Origin: Flavimobilis massiliensis
GTDB lineage: Bacteria; Actinomycetota; Actinomycetes; Actinomycetales; Cellulomonadaceae
Assembly (NCBI RefSeq): GCF_900240335.1
Contig: NZ_LT964979.1
Coordinates: 2,232,001-2,296,000, forward strand
Length of the DNA stretch: 64,000 bases
Direction: 5' to 3'
The notes below the pieces were generated by a model. That model did no database searches. It was not told the DNA's origin and saw only the letters and a program-made list of their open reading frames with translations. Shown piece after piece: positions 27,993-35,923 of this stretch (within the stretch, counting starts at the first letter, position 1; each line of letters begins with the position of its first letter). Made by a program: the position numbers and the translations under genes.

Positions 27993-30478
27993 AGGTCGAC
28001 GTCCACCTCGACCGACGAGCCCTCCGGCGCCCACGGCACCGTCGTCCCCTCGATTGCGGCGCCGTCGACCGTGAGCCGCGGCTGCGCACCGCGCTCGCCC
28101 GAGTTCCGCACGCGGATCGTGTACGTCGCGCCCCGCGCGACGCGCGTCACCGTGAACTCCGGGACGTCCGGACCGATGCACGGAGCGACGACGAGGCCGT
28201 CGTGCTCGGGCCGCACACCGAGGAGGTGCTGGGACACCGCAACGAAGTTCCACGCGGCCGTCCCGGTGAGCCAGGAGTTCTTTGCCTCGCCGTGCCGCAC
28301 CGCCTCCTTGCCGGCAATCATCTGCGCGTACACGTACGGCTCGAGCCGGTGGACGTCGGAGATGTCCTCGCGGTACGCGGGCGTGATCTTCCGGTAGAGG
28401 TCGAACGCCTTGTCGCCACGGCCGAGCACCGTCTCACCGATGATCACCCACGGGTTGTTGTGGCAGAAGATGCCGCCGTTCTCCTTGTACCCCGGCGGGT
28501 ACGTCGAGACCTCGCCCAGGTTCACCTGGTAGCTCGTGTACGCGGGGAACTGCAGGACGTTGCCGTGCTCGGTGCCGAGCATCTCCTCGACCTTGTCGAG
28601 CGCCAGCTCGGCGCGCGAGACTCCCGCGTCGGTCGGCACGTCCGCACCGATGCCGGCCATCGTCGCGAAGCCCTGCGGCTCGATCCAGATCTTGCCCTCC
28701 GGGTCCGCGTCCGTGCCGATCGGGGTGCCGTAGTAGTCGTACGCGCGGAGGAACCACTGCCCGTCCCAGCCGTGCGCGAGTACGGCCTGCTCCATGGCGG
28801 CGACGGCCTCGCGGGCGTGCCGGGCGACGTCGTCGAGCCCCCTGCGCTCGGCGATGTCCGCGAACTCGCGCCCATAGAGGACGAACTGGGCGGCGATGAA
28901 CACGGACTCGGCGACGCCACCCGCCTGGTTCTCGGTCGTCTGGAACGACTCCCCGGGCTCCCACGAGAAGCAGTTGAGGTTGAGGCAGTCGTTCCAGTCG
29001 GCGCGGCCGATGAGCGGCAGTCCGTGCGGGCCGCGATTGTCGACTGTGAAGTCGAACGAGCGCGCGAGGTGCTCGAAGAGCGGCACCTCGGTGCCGGGCT
29101 CGTTGTCGAAGGGCGCGGGCTCGTCGAGGATCGACCAGTCGCCCGTTTCCTTGAGGTACGCGGCGACGCCCGCGACGAGCCACATGGGGTCGTCGTTGAA
29201 GCCCGAGCCGATGTCGTCGTTCCCGCGCTTCGTGAGCGGCTGGTACTGGTGGTAGGCGGAGCCGTCGGCGAACTGGGTCGACGCGATGTCGATGATGCGC
29301 TCGCGGGCGCGCTCGGGCACGAGGTGGACGAAGCCGAGGAGGTCCTGGTTGGAGTCGCGGAAGCCCATGCCGCGGCCGATGCCCGTCTCGAAGTAGGACG
29401 CTGAGCGGGACATGTTGAACGTCACCATGCACTGGTACTGGTTCCAGACGTTGACCATGCGGTCGAGCTTCGCGTCGGTCGACGTCACGGAGTACGTCGA
29501 GAGCAGGCGCGTCCAGTAGGCCTGGAGCTCGGCGAACGATGCGTCGACCTGCTCGGTCGTCGCGAACTGCGCGAGGAGCTCGTGCGCGCGCGTCTTGTTG
29601 AGGACCTGGAGTGGCTTGATGCCGCGGGCCTCGTCGGCGGGCTCCCACTTCTCGTCGCGCGGGTTCTCGAGGTAGCCGAGGACGAACGTGTAGGTCTGCG
29701 ACGCGCCGGGCGCGAGGTCGACGTCGAGCTGGTGGGAGCCGATGGGGTACCAGCCGGAGGCGAGGGAGTTGCCTGCCTTGCCGTCGCGCGGTACGGCGGC
29801 CTCGCCGAGGCCGTTGTACGCGCCGACGAACGTGTCGCGGTCGGTGTCGTAGCCCGAGGCGACGGCGTTGACGCCGTAGACGGCGTAGTGGTTGCGGCGC
29901 TCGCGGTACTCGGTGCGGTGGTAGATCGCGGTGCCCGTCGGGCTCTCGGGCTCGACCTCGACCTCGCCGATCGAGAGGTTCCGCTGGTAGTTCGTCTGGT
30001 CGTCCTGCGCGTTCCACAGGCAGAACTCGACGAAGCTGAAGAGGGAGACGCGCTTGTGGGCGTCGGACGTGTTGGTGAGCGTGACCTTCTGGATCTCGGC
30101 GTTGACGCCGACGGGGACGAAGAAGAGGGTCTCGACGGAGAGGCCGCCGCGCGCGCCGACCATGCGGGAGTAGCCGAGGCCGTGGCGGGCTTCGAAGTGC
30201 TCGAGATCGGCCTTGACGGGCATCCACGAGGGGGTCCAGACGTCGCCGTCGTCGTGGATGTAGAAGTAGCGGCCGCCTGCGTCCGCGGGGACGTTGTTGT
30301 AGCGGTAGCGGGTGAGTCGGCGCATCTTCGCGTCGCGGTAGAACGAGTAGCCACCCGCCTGGTGGGAGATGAGGGAGAAGAACTCCTGGGACCCGAGGTA
30401 GTTGATCCACGGGTACGGCGTGTGGGGGGTGGTGATGACGTACTCGCGGGCTTCGTCGTCGAAGTGTCCGTAGCGCAT
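27989..30478 (-). CDS. Cellobiose phosphorylase (GH94)
   Basis: 829-aa cytosolic GH94 phosphorylase that converts cellobiose and phosphate to glucose-1-phosphate and glucose. Length and the N-terminus MRYGHFDDEAREYVITTPHTPYPWINYLG match characterised Cellulomonas cellobiose phosphorylase. The catalytic acid sits in IGRADWNDCLN near residue 491, and TGIGRGMGFRDSNQDLLG and KENGGIFCHNNPW are conserved active-site segments. A related disaccharide specificity is possible. A CebR-like operator lies 30 bp upstream, and the downstream mutarotase overlaps its stop. Confidence 0.92.
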   Translation of the reverse strand: MRYGHFDDEAREYVITTPHTPYPWINYLGSQEFFSLISHQAGGYSFYRDAKMRRLTRYRYNNVPADAGGRYFYIHDDGDVWTPSWMPVKADLEHFEARHGLGYSRMVGARGGLSVETLFFVPVGVNAEIQKVTLTNTSDAHKRVSLFSFVEFCLWNAQDDQTNYQRNLSIGEVEVEPESPTGTAIYHRTEYRERRNHYAVYGVNAVASGYDTDRDTFVGAYNGLGEAAVPRDGKAGNSLASGWYPIGSHQLDVDLAPGASQTYTFVLGYLENPRDEKWEPADEARGIKPLQVLNKTRAHELLAQFATTEQVDASFAELQAYWTRLLSTYSVTSTDAKLDRMVNVWNQYQCMVTFNMSRSASYFETGIGRGMGFRDSNQDLLGFVHLVPERARERIIDIASTQFADGSAYHQYQPLTKRGNDDIGSGFNDDPMWLVAGVAAYLKETGDWSILDEPAPFDNEPGTEVPLFEHLARSFDFTVDNRGPHGLPLIGRADWNDCLNLNCFSWEPGESFQTTENQAGGVAESVFIAAQFVLYGREFADIAERRGLDDVARHAREAVAAMEQAVLAHGWDGQWFLRAYDYYGTPIGTDADPEGKIWIEPQGFATMAGIGADVPTDAGVSRAELALDKVEEMLGTEHGNVLQFPAYTSYQVNLGEVSTYPPGYKENGGIFCHNNPWVIIGETVLGRGDKAFDLYRKITPAYREDISDVHRLEPYVYAQMIAGKEAVRHGEAKNSWLTGTAAWNFVAVSQHLLGVRPEHDGLVVAPCIGPDVPEFTVTRVARGATYTIRVRNSGERGAQPRLTVDGAAIEGTTVPWAPEGSSVEVDVDL

Positions 30479-30507
30479 GGTTGCCTCTCGGCCTCGGGTT
30501 CAGGATG

Positions 30508-30527
30508 GTGTGGAAGCGCTCCCACAC
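30508..30527. promoter_or_regulatory. CebR/CelR-like LacI-family operator
   Basis: GTGTGGAAGCGCTCCCACAC is a near-perfect palindrome differing by one base from the cello-oligosaccharide repressor consensus TGGGAGCGCTCCCA. It sits 30 bp upstream of the phosphorylase start, where a repressor released by cellobiose would act. Confidence 0.8.
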
Positions 30528-30627
30528 GGGGTTGGATCGATCATAGCCCGCAGTTCCGCGGAAAGGGAACGGGCGACCTGCGAGACATCCCGCCCACGCA
30601 CCCCGCCACGCTTGTACGGTGGGAACC

Positions 30628-31203
30628 GTGCTGCTCTCCGACCGTGACATCCGTGCCGAGCTCGACGCGTCCAGGGTCGTCCTCGACCCCTACGACCCCT
30701 CGATGATCCAGCCGTCGAGCATCGACGTGCGCCTCGACCGCTTCTTCCGGCTCTTCGACAACCATCGGTACCCGCACATCGACCCGTCGACCGAGCAGCC
30801 CGACCTCACCCGTCTCGTCGAGACCCCGCCCGACGAGCCCTTCGTGCTCCACCCCGGCGAGTTCGTCCTCGGCGCCACGTACGAGCAGGTCACCCTGCCC
30901 GACGACATCGCCGCACGCCTCGAGGGCAAGAGCTCCCTCGGCCGCCTCGGCCTCCTCACGCACTCGACCGCCGGCTTCATCGACCCCGGCTTCTCCGGGC
31001 ACGTCACCCTCGAGCTCTCGAACGTCGCCACCCTGCCGATCATGCTGTGGCCCGGCATGAAGATCGGCCAGCTCTGCTTCTTCCGTCTCTCGACCCCCGC
31101 CGAGAACCCTTACGGCTCCTCCGTCTACGGCTCGCGCTACCAGGGTCAGCGCGGCCCGACGGCATCCCGGTCCTGGCAGTCCTTCCACCGGAGCGAGGTC
31201 TGA
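30628..31203 (+). CDS. dcd: dCTP deaminase (probably dUMP-forming)
   Basis: 191-aa trimeric nucleotide enzyme. Diagnostic segments are MLLSDRDIRAELDA, QPSSIDVRLDRFFRLF, HPGEFVLGATYE, and EGKSSLGRLGLLTHSTAGFIDPGFSGHVTLELSN with the catalytic Glu near residue 130. Length and sequence type match the actinobacterial bifunctional form that goes directly from dCTP to dUMP. The start is the GTG at 30628; a GTG nine bases upstream is less likely. Confidence 0.93.
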   Translation: MLLSDRDIRAELDASRVVLDPYDPSMIQPSSIDVRLDRFFRLFDNHRYPHIDPSTEQPDLTRLVETPPDEPFVLHPGEFVLGATYEQVTLPDDIAARLEGKSSLGRLGLLTHSTAGFIDPGFSGHVTLELSNVATLPIMLWPGMKIGQLCFFRLSTPAENPYGSSVYGSRYQGQRGPTASRSWQSFHRSEV

Positions 31204-31205
31204 CC

Positions 31206-32273
31206 GTGGCCGCGCTGCGGCCCCTGCCCGCCGAGCCCGACACGAACCTCCACGCCGGCGCCGGGCGGCAACGGCGCGTCCGGCACCTCCTCGTCCTCGG
31301 CGGCGCCGACGACGGCGGCGAGATCGCCCGCGACGACCTCCTCGACCTCGCCGACCTCGCCGCGTGCCGCTTCCCGTCCGCCACGCTCACGACCGAGCCC
31401 GGTCCCGTCGGCGACGTCACACCCGGCGTCCTCACGCTCTCCCGCCACACGACCGTCGTCGGCCCCTACGGGCCCGGCGCCGGCCTGCGTGCCCCGTCGA
31501 CCGCGCACGTCGTCGACGTGCTCGTCCCGCGCGAACGCGGCGAACGAGCCCTCGCGGGCTCGGGCGACCCCGACGGACTCTCCCGCGTCTTCGACGCAGG
31601 GCTCCCCGTCCACGAGGAGGCACGCGTCGTCGCATGGCTCCTCGACGTCGCCCGACGCCTCCACGGAACGCTCGTCCTCGCGACCGACGCCGGACCCGCG
31701 ACCCTCACGCCCGACCCCGACGCGCACGTCGACCTCACCGTCCACTCCGACGTCTGGCTCGACCCCGAGGCCGCGCTCGCAACCCTGCGCGCGCTCGACG
31801 CCCGCGTCGTCTACGCACCCGACGGCACGGACTGGGACGGGCCACCGGAGACGCTGCGCATCCAGGGCCCCGCGATCTCCGTGCTTGACGACGCGGCGCG
31901 CGCCGCGCTGCACGACGAGGCCGACGCGTTCGACATCCACGCCCTCACGACACCCGAGCAGCGCACCGGCTATGCCCTCCACCTCGACCTCGGCGACGAC
32001 GGGCTCGTCGCCGTCGAGATCGGCGGCGAGGAGCACCCCCCGCTCTCCGTGAGCCGCCACGCGTGGGCGTCCGCCGGCACGATCGCCTACCGGGTCCGCT
32101 GGTTCCCTCTCGACGACCTCGAGCTCCTCGAGGAGAACCCCGCGCCCGGGCACCGCATCGCGCGCACGCGCGCCGCAGAGCGCATGGGCCAGCTCGCGCG
32201 CACGCTGCACGCGGCCGTCGGCGGCGTCGTCACCGATGCGGCGGACCTGCCGGTGCATCCCGAGGACCTCTGA
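31206..32273 (+). CDS. Conserved hypothetical protein next to dcd
   Basis: 355-aa soluble, acidic protein starting at the GTG at 31206, two bases after the dcd stop, so it is surely co-transcribed. No signal peptide, membrane helix or known motif is visible. Local features are the repeated RHLLVLGGADDGGEIARDDL and TLSRHTTVVGPYGPG segments and alternating alpha/beta sequence. Codon use is normal for this genome, which supports a real gene. Function not inferable. Confidence 0.7.
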   Translation: MAALRPLPAEPDTNLHAGAGRQRRVRHLLVLGGADDGGEIARDDLLDLADLAACRFPSATLTTEPGPVGDVTPGVLTLSRHTTVVGPYGPGAGLRAPSTAHVVDVLVPRERGERALAGSGDPDGLSRVFDAGLPVHEEARVVAWLLDVARRLHGTLVLATDAGPATLTPDPDAHVDLTVHSDVWLDPEAALATLRALDARVVYAPDGTDWDGPPETLRIQGPAISVLDDAARAALHDEADAFDIHALTTPEQRTGYALHLDLGDDGLVAVEIGGEEHPPLSVSRHAWASAGTIAYRVRWFPLDDLELLEENPAPGHRIARTRAAERMGQLARTLHAAVGGVVTDAADLPVHPEDL

Positions 32274-32573
32274 CCGCTCCGGGGCCCTCATTCCCGCGGA
32301 TCGCGGATTGACGCCATCCGACCCGCTCAACGGGCGGGTTCGCGACGTCGGTGCATCAACCAGACCTCAGGAGCGTTGCCCCAGACAGCCCGCACAGCGT
32401 TCGGACCTCGGGCGGCCCGCAGCGTCTGTCCGCAGCCCCGCCAGAAGACCACGGTACGCATAATGGACATCGGGCGTTGAGCTCGCCTAAGCGCAAGTCG
32501 CGGTCCCATGGGATCGAATGTGGACAGTTGGTTCTTTAGATGGTCGTCGCCTGCTGCATGGTGCGGGGACAAG

Positions 32574-32723
32574 ATGAGATTGCTTCTGGAGTGGGCGGGC
32601 ACGCTGCTGCTCGTCGGGACACTTGTCGTGACGACATGGTTGAGCCATTCCGCGAGTCTGCGTCGACACGACGTTGACTCGGGGGCCAGAGAGTTGCCGC
32701 GGCCTCACGCACATCGGGTGATC
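32574..32723 (+). pseudogene. 5' half of a split two-helix membrane protein gene
   Basis: From the ATG at 32574 (GGGGA upstream) the frame encodes MRLLLEWAGTLLLVGTLVV, a membrane helix, then LSHSASLRRHDVDSGARELP and PHAHRVI. It runs into transposase sequence at 32724. Its last 72 bp are repeated at 35623-35694, where the same frame continues into a second membrane helix. Joining the two gives an 80-residue protein, so the gene was intact before insertion of the 2.9-kb segment. The ~300 bp before it (32274-32573) holds no gene that I can support. Confidence 0.65.
32652..32723 (+). repeat. 72-bp direct repeat, left copy
   Basis: Starts GCGAGTCTGCGTCGACACGA and ends CATCGGGTGATC. Identical to 35623-35694 except for two adjacent bases (TC versus GG). 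It flanks the inserted segment and lies inside the split membrane gene. Confidence 0.9.
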
Positions 32724-33104
32724 CTGGTGGGTCTCAAGGGGTATGTCACCAACCTGCCCGCGCATCTCATAAGTGCGGGAGAGGTCATCGGCTCGTATCG
32801 TGAGCTGTGGCAGGTGGAGGCGTCCTTCCGAATGTCCAAGACCGACCTTCGGGCGCGGCCCATGTTCGTGCGGACCCGTGATGCGATCGAGGCTCACCTC
32901 ACCGTGGTGTTCACCGCGCTGGCCGTGGCACGCGAGGCCCAGGACCGTAGCGGGCTTGCGATCCGCAAGATCGTGCGGCAGCTACTTCCCTTGCGGTCGG
33001 CGACGATCGCGATCAACGGCACCCGGCAGACCTTTGAACCCGAGATCAACGACACCGACCGTGCGTTGCTCGACGCGCTTCACGGACGGAGGTCAAGGCA
33101 GTAA
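32724..33104 (+). pseudogene. IS1634-family transposase, C-terminal fragment
   Basis: The frame encodes GLKGYVTNLPAHLISAGEVI, then SYRELWQVEASFRMSKTDLR, ARPMFVRTRDAIEAHLTVVF and the family's C-terminal region (KIVRQLLPLRSATIAINGTR) up to a TAA at 33102. This is the last third of the DDE transposase, including the Glu-bearing YRELWQVE helix. There is no start codon: the first ~two thirds are absent here but present, oriented the same way, at 34409-35622. Confidence 0.8.
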
Positions 33105-33126
33105 GCCAAATGACCAAACTCAGGCG
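32724..33126 (+). mobile_element. IS1634-family element, 3' fragment with right inverted repeat
   Basis: It contains the transposase 3' end (to 33104) and a 16-bp terminal repeat, TGACCAAACTCAGGCG, at 33111-33126. This is the exact complement of the repeat at 34298-34313. The left boundary is the 72-bp direct repeat rather than an IS end, so the element is truncated inside its gene. Confidence 0.75.
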
Positions 33127-33440
33127 GTGCCACCGTGGACCCCGAACTGGCGCGCCAGCACGATCACGCTGACGCCCTGCGCGCGGGCTGTTCGCATAGC
33201 GTTCACTTCCTCGTCTGTGAGCCGTGTTCGAGGTCGTTTCTTTGGTTCGGCCGAAGCGCCGATCAGTGGGTCATCTGACTCCCCGACAGGGTCGGCATCC
33301 TCGCAGATGCCTTGATTCCACGCGGAAACGAGCCCCTCGACCCGGGTTCGCCTGTTCCCGCAAAGCTCCATTGCGTCCACCGTCGGCGCCTCGAGCGCAT
33401 GGGGTGCCATCCGACGTTTCGGCAGGTCGACCGCACACAC
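33120..33440 (-). pseudogene. HTH protein truncated by the IS end
   Basis: The minus-strand frame of up to 106 codons ends in a helix-turn-helix of the recombinase/Hin C-terminal type: RTRLTDEEVNAMRTARAQGV then VIVLARQFGVHGGT. The frame stops 3 codons later, inside the IS inverted repeat (33111-33126). The natural continuation (usually RGTVWR...) has therefore been cut off by the IS. The N-terminal part is not recognisable. Probably a fragment of an invertase-like or orphan HTH protein. Confidence 0.5.
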
Positions 33441-33551
33441 GCGCGACGGTGAGCGTTGGTGAGGGATCAGAGACGGACGTTCGACAGGAAAGCCTCGGAG
33501 CGGGAGGGTACGCTCGACAAGCCGATTCCCCGACCTGCCTCAGGAGCACTC

Positions 33552-34175
33552 GTGAGCCGCCTTTCCCAGCGCCTGTCCACCCTCGTCATCGCCGCTTCGC
33601 TCGGCATTCCCGGCACTCTCGCGCTCGGGTCGAGCGCCACAGCGCTCGCCTCGCCCGCCGCCGCGAGCGCGACGACCATCGACTGCAGCCGTGGCAGCGT
33701 GAAGATCTCCAGCTCGTTCGGCACGTACCGGTTGGAGGGCGCGTGTGGCAAGGTCACGATCACGGGAACCGGCGTGACGGTCTCGCTGCCCTCAGCCACG
33801 GCGCTCAGCGTGACGGGCAGCAACGCGACAGTCCGTGCCGCGAAGAACGTCCGCAAGGCGTCGATCACCGGTGCCGGCGTGAACCTCAAGGTCGGCGGTT
33901 CGCTCGGGACGCTGAAGACTGACGCGAGCAACGCGAGCATCACCGTGAAGAAGAAGCTCAAGACGGCCCGCATCGAGGGTGCGAACAACAAGCTCCGTGC
34001 AGGGAAGACCACGACGCTGGTCGTGCGCGGCAGCGGCAACCACGTGAAGGTGACCAGCCTGCGCAGCCTCCGCGTCGTCGGGGCGAACAACTACGTCAAG
34101 GCGGCGACCGGCAAGGCGAAGACCGTGAAGGTCACCGGGACCGACAACGTCATCAAGGTGCGCACGTCGCGCTGA
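33552..34175 (+). CDS. Secreted DUF3060 beta-helix-like protein
   Basis: 207-aa protein. The GTG at 33552 is preceded by CAGGAGC. A signal peptide (MSRLSQRLSTLVIAASLGIP..., cleaved near ALASPAAASA-TT) is followed by DUF3060 repeats that alternate short beta strands with G-x-N turns (TGTGVTVSLP, TGSNATVRAA, EGANNKLRAG, RGSGNHVKVT, VGANNYVKAA, TGTDNVIKVR). These look like a right-handed beta-helix or solenoid exposed outside the cell. It is the only intact gene between the two IS fragments and ends in a strong terminator. Function unknown. Confidence 0.82.
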   Translation: MSRLSQRLSTLVIAASLGIPGTLALGSSATALASPAAASATTIDCSRGSVKISSSFGTYRLEGACGKVTITGTGVTVSLPSATALSVTGSNATVRAAKNVRKASITGAGVNLKVGGSLGTLKTDASNASITVKKKLKTARIEGANNKLRAGKTTTLVVRGSGNHVKVTSLRSLRVVGANNYVKAATGKAKTVKVTGTDNVIKVRTSR

Positions 34176-34193
34176 CGATCGTCCGCACACGAA

Positions 34194-34230
34194 CGAGGGC
34201 CTCGCGACGGAGTCGCGAGGCCCTCGTTTG
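34194..34230 (+). terminator. Terminator of the DUF3060 gene
   Basis: A 15-bp perfect stem (CGAGGGCCTCGCGAC / GTCGCGAGGCCCTCG) is followed by TTTGT. Confidence 0.85.
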
Positions 34231-34408
34231 TCACACGTGCGGTCACGCGTCGGGGCACCTCTCGGGCGCATCAGGCGCAGTTGTGGCAGATCCCCGTCGC
34301 CTGAGTTTGGTCACGCTCGCGGCCGCGTGCCTGTCCCAGTGCGTTGACCTGCAACGATGCACTCGTAGTGCCTTGATTTGAGGCACTAAGGGGTGATGCA
34401 ATCGGGCC

Positions 34409-35622
34409 GTGGCATGGGTGAGAAAGGTTCGAACCGCCTCCGGGGCGACGGCGGTGCAGATCGCCGAGTCCGTCGCAGGCAAGCGCCGAATCGTCGCTCA
34501 TGTCGGCTCGGCTCACACTGAGGCAGAGCTCGGCATTGTGCTCGAGCACGCCCGCGGGCTGCTTGGCGATCCGGACCAAGGCGCCCTGGACTTCGCCACG
34601 CCTCCCGCTCCGCGCACTGCTCGGCTCGTGCCTGCTCCAACCTCCCGGCTGTGGCGGCCCCCAGCCGTCGGCGCCGAGCGTGACGGCGCCGGGAGGGTCC
34701 TCGGGACCGGCTCGGGCACGCTGGCTGGCGCGCTCGAGGCGATCTACGACTAGCTCGGGTTCAACACCTTGGGCGATGACACGTTCCGCGACCTGGTCAT
34801 CGCGCGCTTGGTCGAGCCGACCTCCCTGCGCGACGTGGGACGGGTCTTGCGGGACGTGGACCGCACCCCGCCGAGCGAGTCGACGCTGCGCCGCTGCCTG
34901 CAGCGCGCAGCGGCCAACGACTACCGCGGACAGATCGCCGCGGCCTGTTTCGCCCGCGCCACCCGCAGCGGGGACGTGTCGTTGGTTCTCTACGACGTCA
35001 CCACCCTGTACTTCGAGGCGGAGAAGGAAGACGACCTGCGCAAGGTCGGTTTCTCCAAGGAGCGCCGCGTCGACCCTCAGATCGTCGTCGGCCTCCTGGT
35101 GGACCGCGGCGGGTTCCCTCTGGAGATCGGCTGCTTCGAAGGCAACAAGGCCGAGACCCGCACGATGGTGCCGATNCGCAAGGTCGGTTTCTCCAAGGAG
35201 CGCCGCGTCGACCCTCAGATCGTCGTCGGCCTCCTGGTGGACCGCGGCGGGTTCCCTCTGGAGATCGGCTGCTTCGAAGGCAACAAGGCCGAGACCCGCA
35301 CGATGGTGCCGATCGTGCGGGAGTTCCAGGCCCGCCACGATGTGGCGCACATGGTCGTGGTCGCCGACGCCGGGATGCTCTCGGGGGTCAACCTCACAGC
35401 CCTGGACGAGGCGGACCTGCACTTCATCGTCGGCTCGAGCACCACCAAGGCGTCCATCGACCTGGCCTCCCATTTCCGCTGGAACGGGGACGCGTTCACC
35501 GACGGGCAAGTCATCGACCGCGTTCACGCCCAAGGATTCCCGCGTCCTCGAGAATGACCCGCTGCGCCGAGCCGAGCCTGTCTGGGATCCCGCCGCGCAT
35601 CCTGCCTCGTGGCGGGCGGTGT
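34409..35622 (+). pseudogene. IS1634-family transposase, N-terminal part, interrupted
   Basis: The GTG at 34409 starts VAWVRKVRTASGATAVQIAE, the family head. A TAG at 34751 interrupts the frame. It continues as LGFNTLGDDTFRDLVIARLV with the DDE strand LVLYDVTTLYFEAEKEDDLR and the second Asp in VVVADAGML. A 138-bp duplication (137 bp plus N at 35176) inserts 46 codons in frame. Near 35550 the frame shifts, and NDPLRRAEPVWDPAAHPASW follows before the sequence leaves transposase at 35622. The gene is dead as assembled. Confidence 0.8.
35177..35313 (+). repeat. 137-bp duplicate next to an N (assembly overlap)
   Basis: 35177-35313 is identical to 35039-35175, with a single N at 35176 between them. 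The overlap length equals that at 17508, so both are probably unmerged contig ends at multi-copy sequences rather than real duplications. Confidence 0.9.
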
Positions 35623-35694
35623 GCGAGTCTGCGTCGACACGACGTTGACTCGGGGGCCAGAGAGTTGCCGCGGCCGGACGCACATCGGGTGATC
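35623..35694 (+). repeat. 72-bp direct repeat, right copy
   Basis: Second copy of the repeat at 32652-32723, with two adjacent mismatches. It joins the transposase 5' fragment to the 3' half of the split membrane gene. Confidence 0.9.
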
Positions 35695-35787
35695 GCCTCG
35701 TTCGGCGTCGCCGAGTGGGTGTTCGTCGCCGTCGGAACGCTCTTCCTCCTCGGGATGATCTTCAGAACTCTCGACCAGTCTCTCTAG
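35623..35787 (+). pseudogene. 3' half of the split two-helix membrane protein gene
   Basis: After the shared 72 bp the frame continues DAHRVIASFGVAEWVFVAVG then TLFLLGMIFRTLDQSL, to a TAG at 35785. This supplies the second membrane helix and C-terminus missing from the fragment at 32574. It has no start of its own. Confidence 0.65.
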
Positions 35788-35841
35788 CTGGCGGTCGACG
35801 TGTGACCGAGCCGTGTGACGTGCCGACCCTGCACGTCACAT

Positions 35842-35898
35842 CCCGACGGATTGACGCCTCGGGACCATTCGATGGTCGGAAGGCGTCAATCCGTCGGG
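35842..35898. repeat. Compound palindrome (GACGGATTGACGCC arms)
   Basis: Perfect 18-bp outer arms (35842-35859 and 35881-35898) enclose a second palindrome, GACCATTCGATGGTC. The outer arms match the element at 10953-11000. The inner core matches the core of the 49-bp units at 59247. It probably terminates the chelatase gene. Confidence 0.8.
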
Positions 35899-35923
35899 GA
35901 GGGGTGGAGCCGGGGCCGCGGTG

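Larger units (their letters stand above)
34298..35622 (+). mobile_element. IS1634-family element, 5' fragment with left inverted repeat
   Basis: It begins with CGCCTGAGTTTGGTCA (34298-34313), the exact complement of the repeat at 33111-33126, and carries the first two thirds of the transposase. It ends at the right-hand 72-bp repeat instead of at an IS end. With the fragment at 32724 it makes one element in permuted order, lacking roughly 150 bp in the middle. Confidence 0.75.

Noticed and set aside
35177..35313. A real internal duplication in the transposase
   Set aside because: The copy length equals that at the other N position, and the copies are separated by an N. Contig overlap is the simpler reading.
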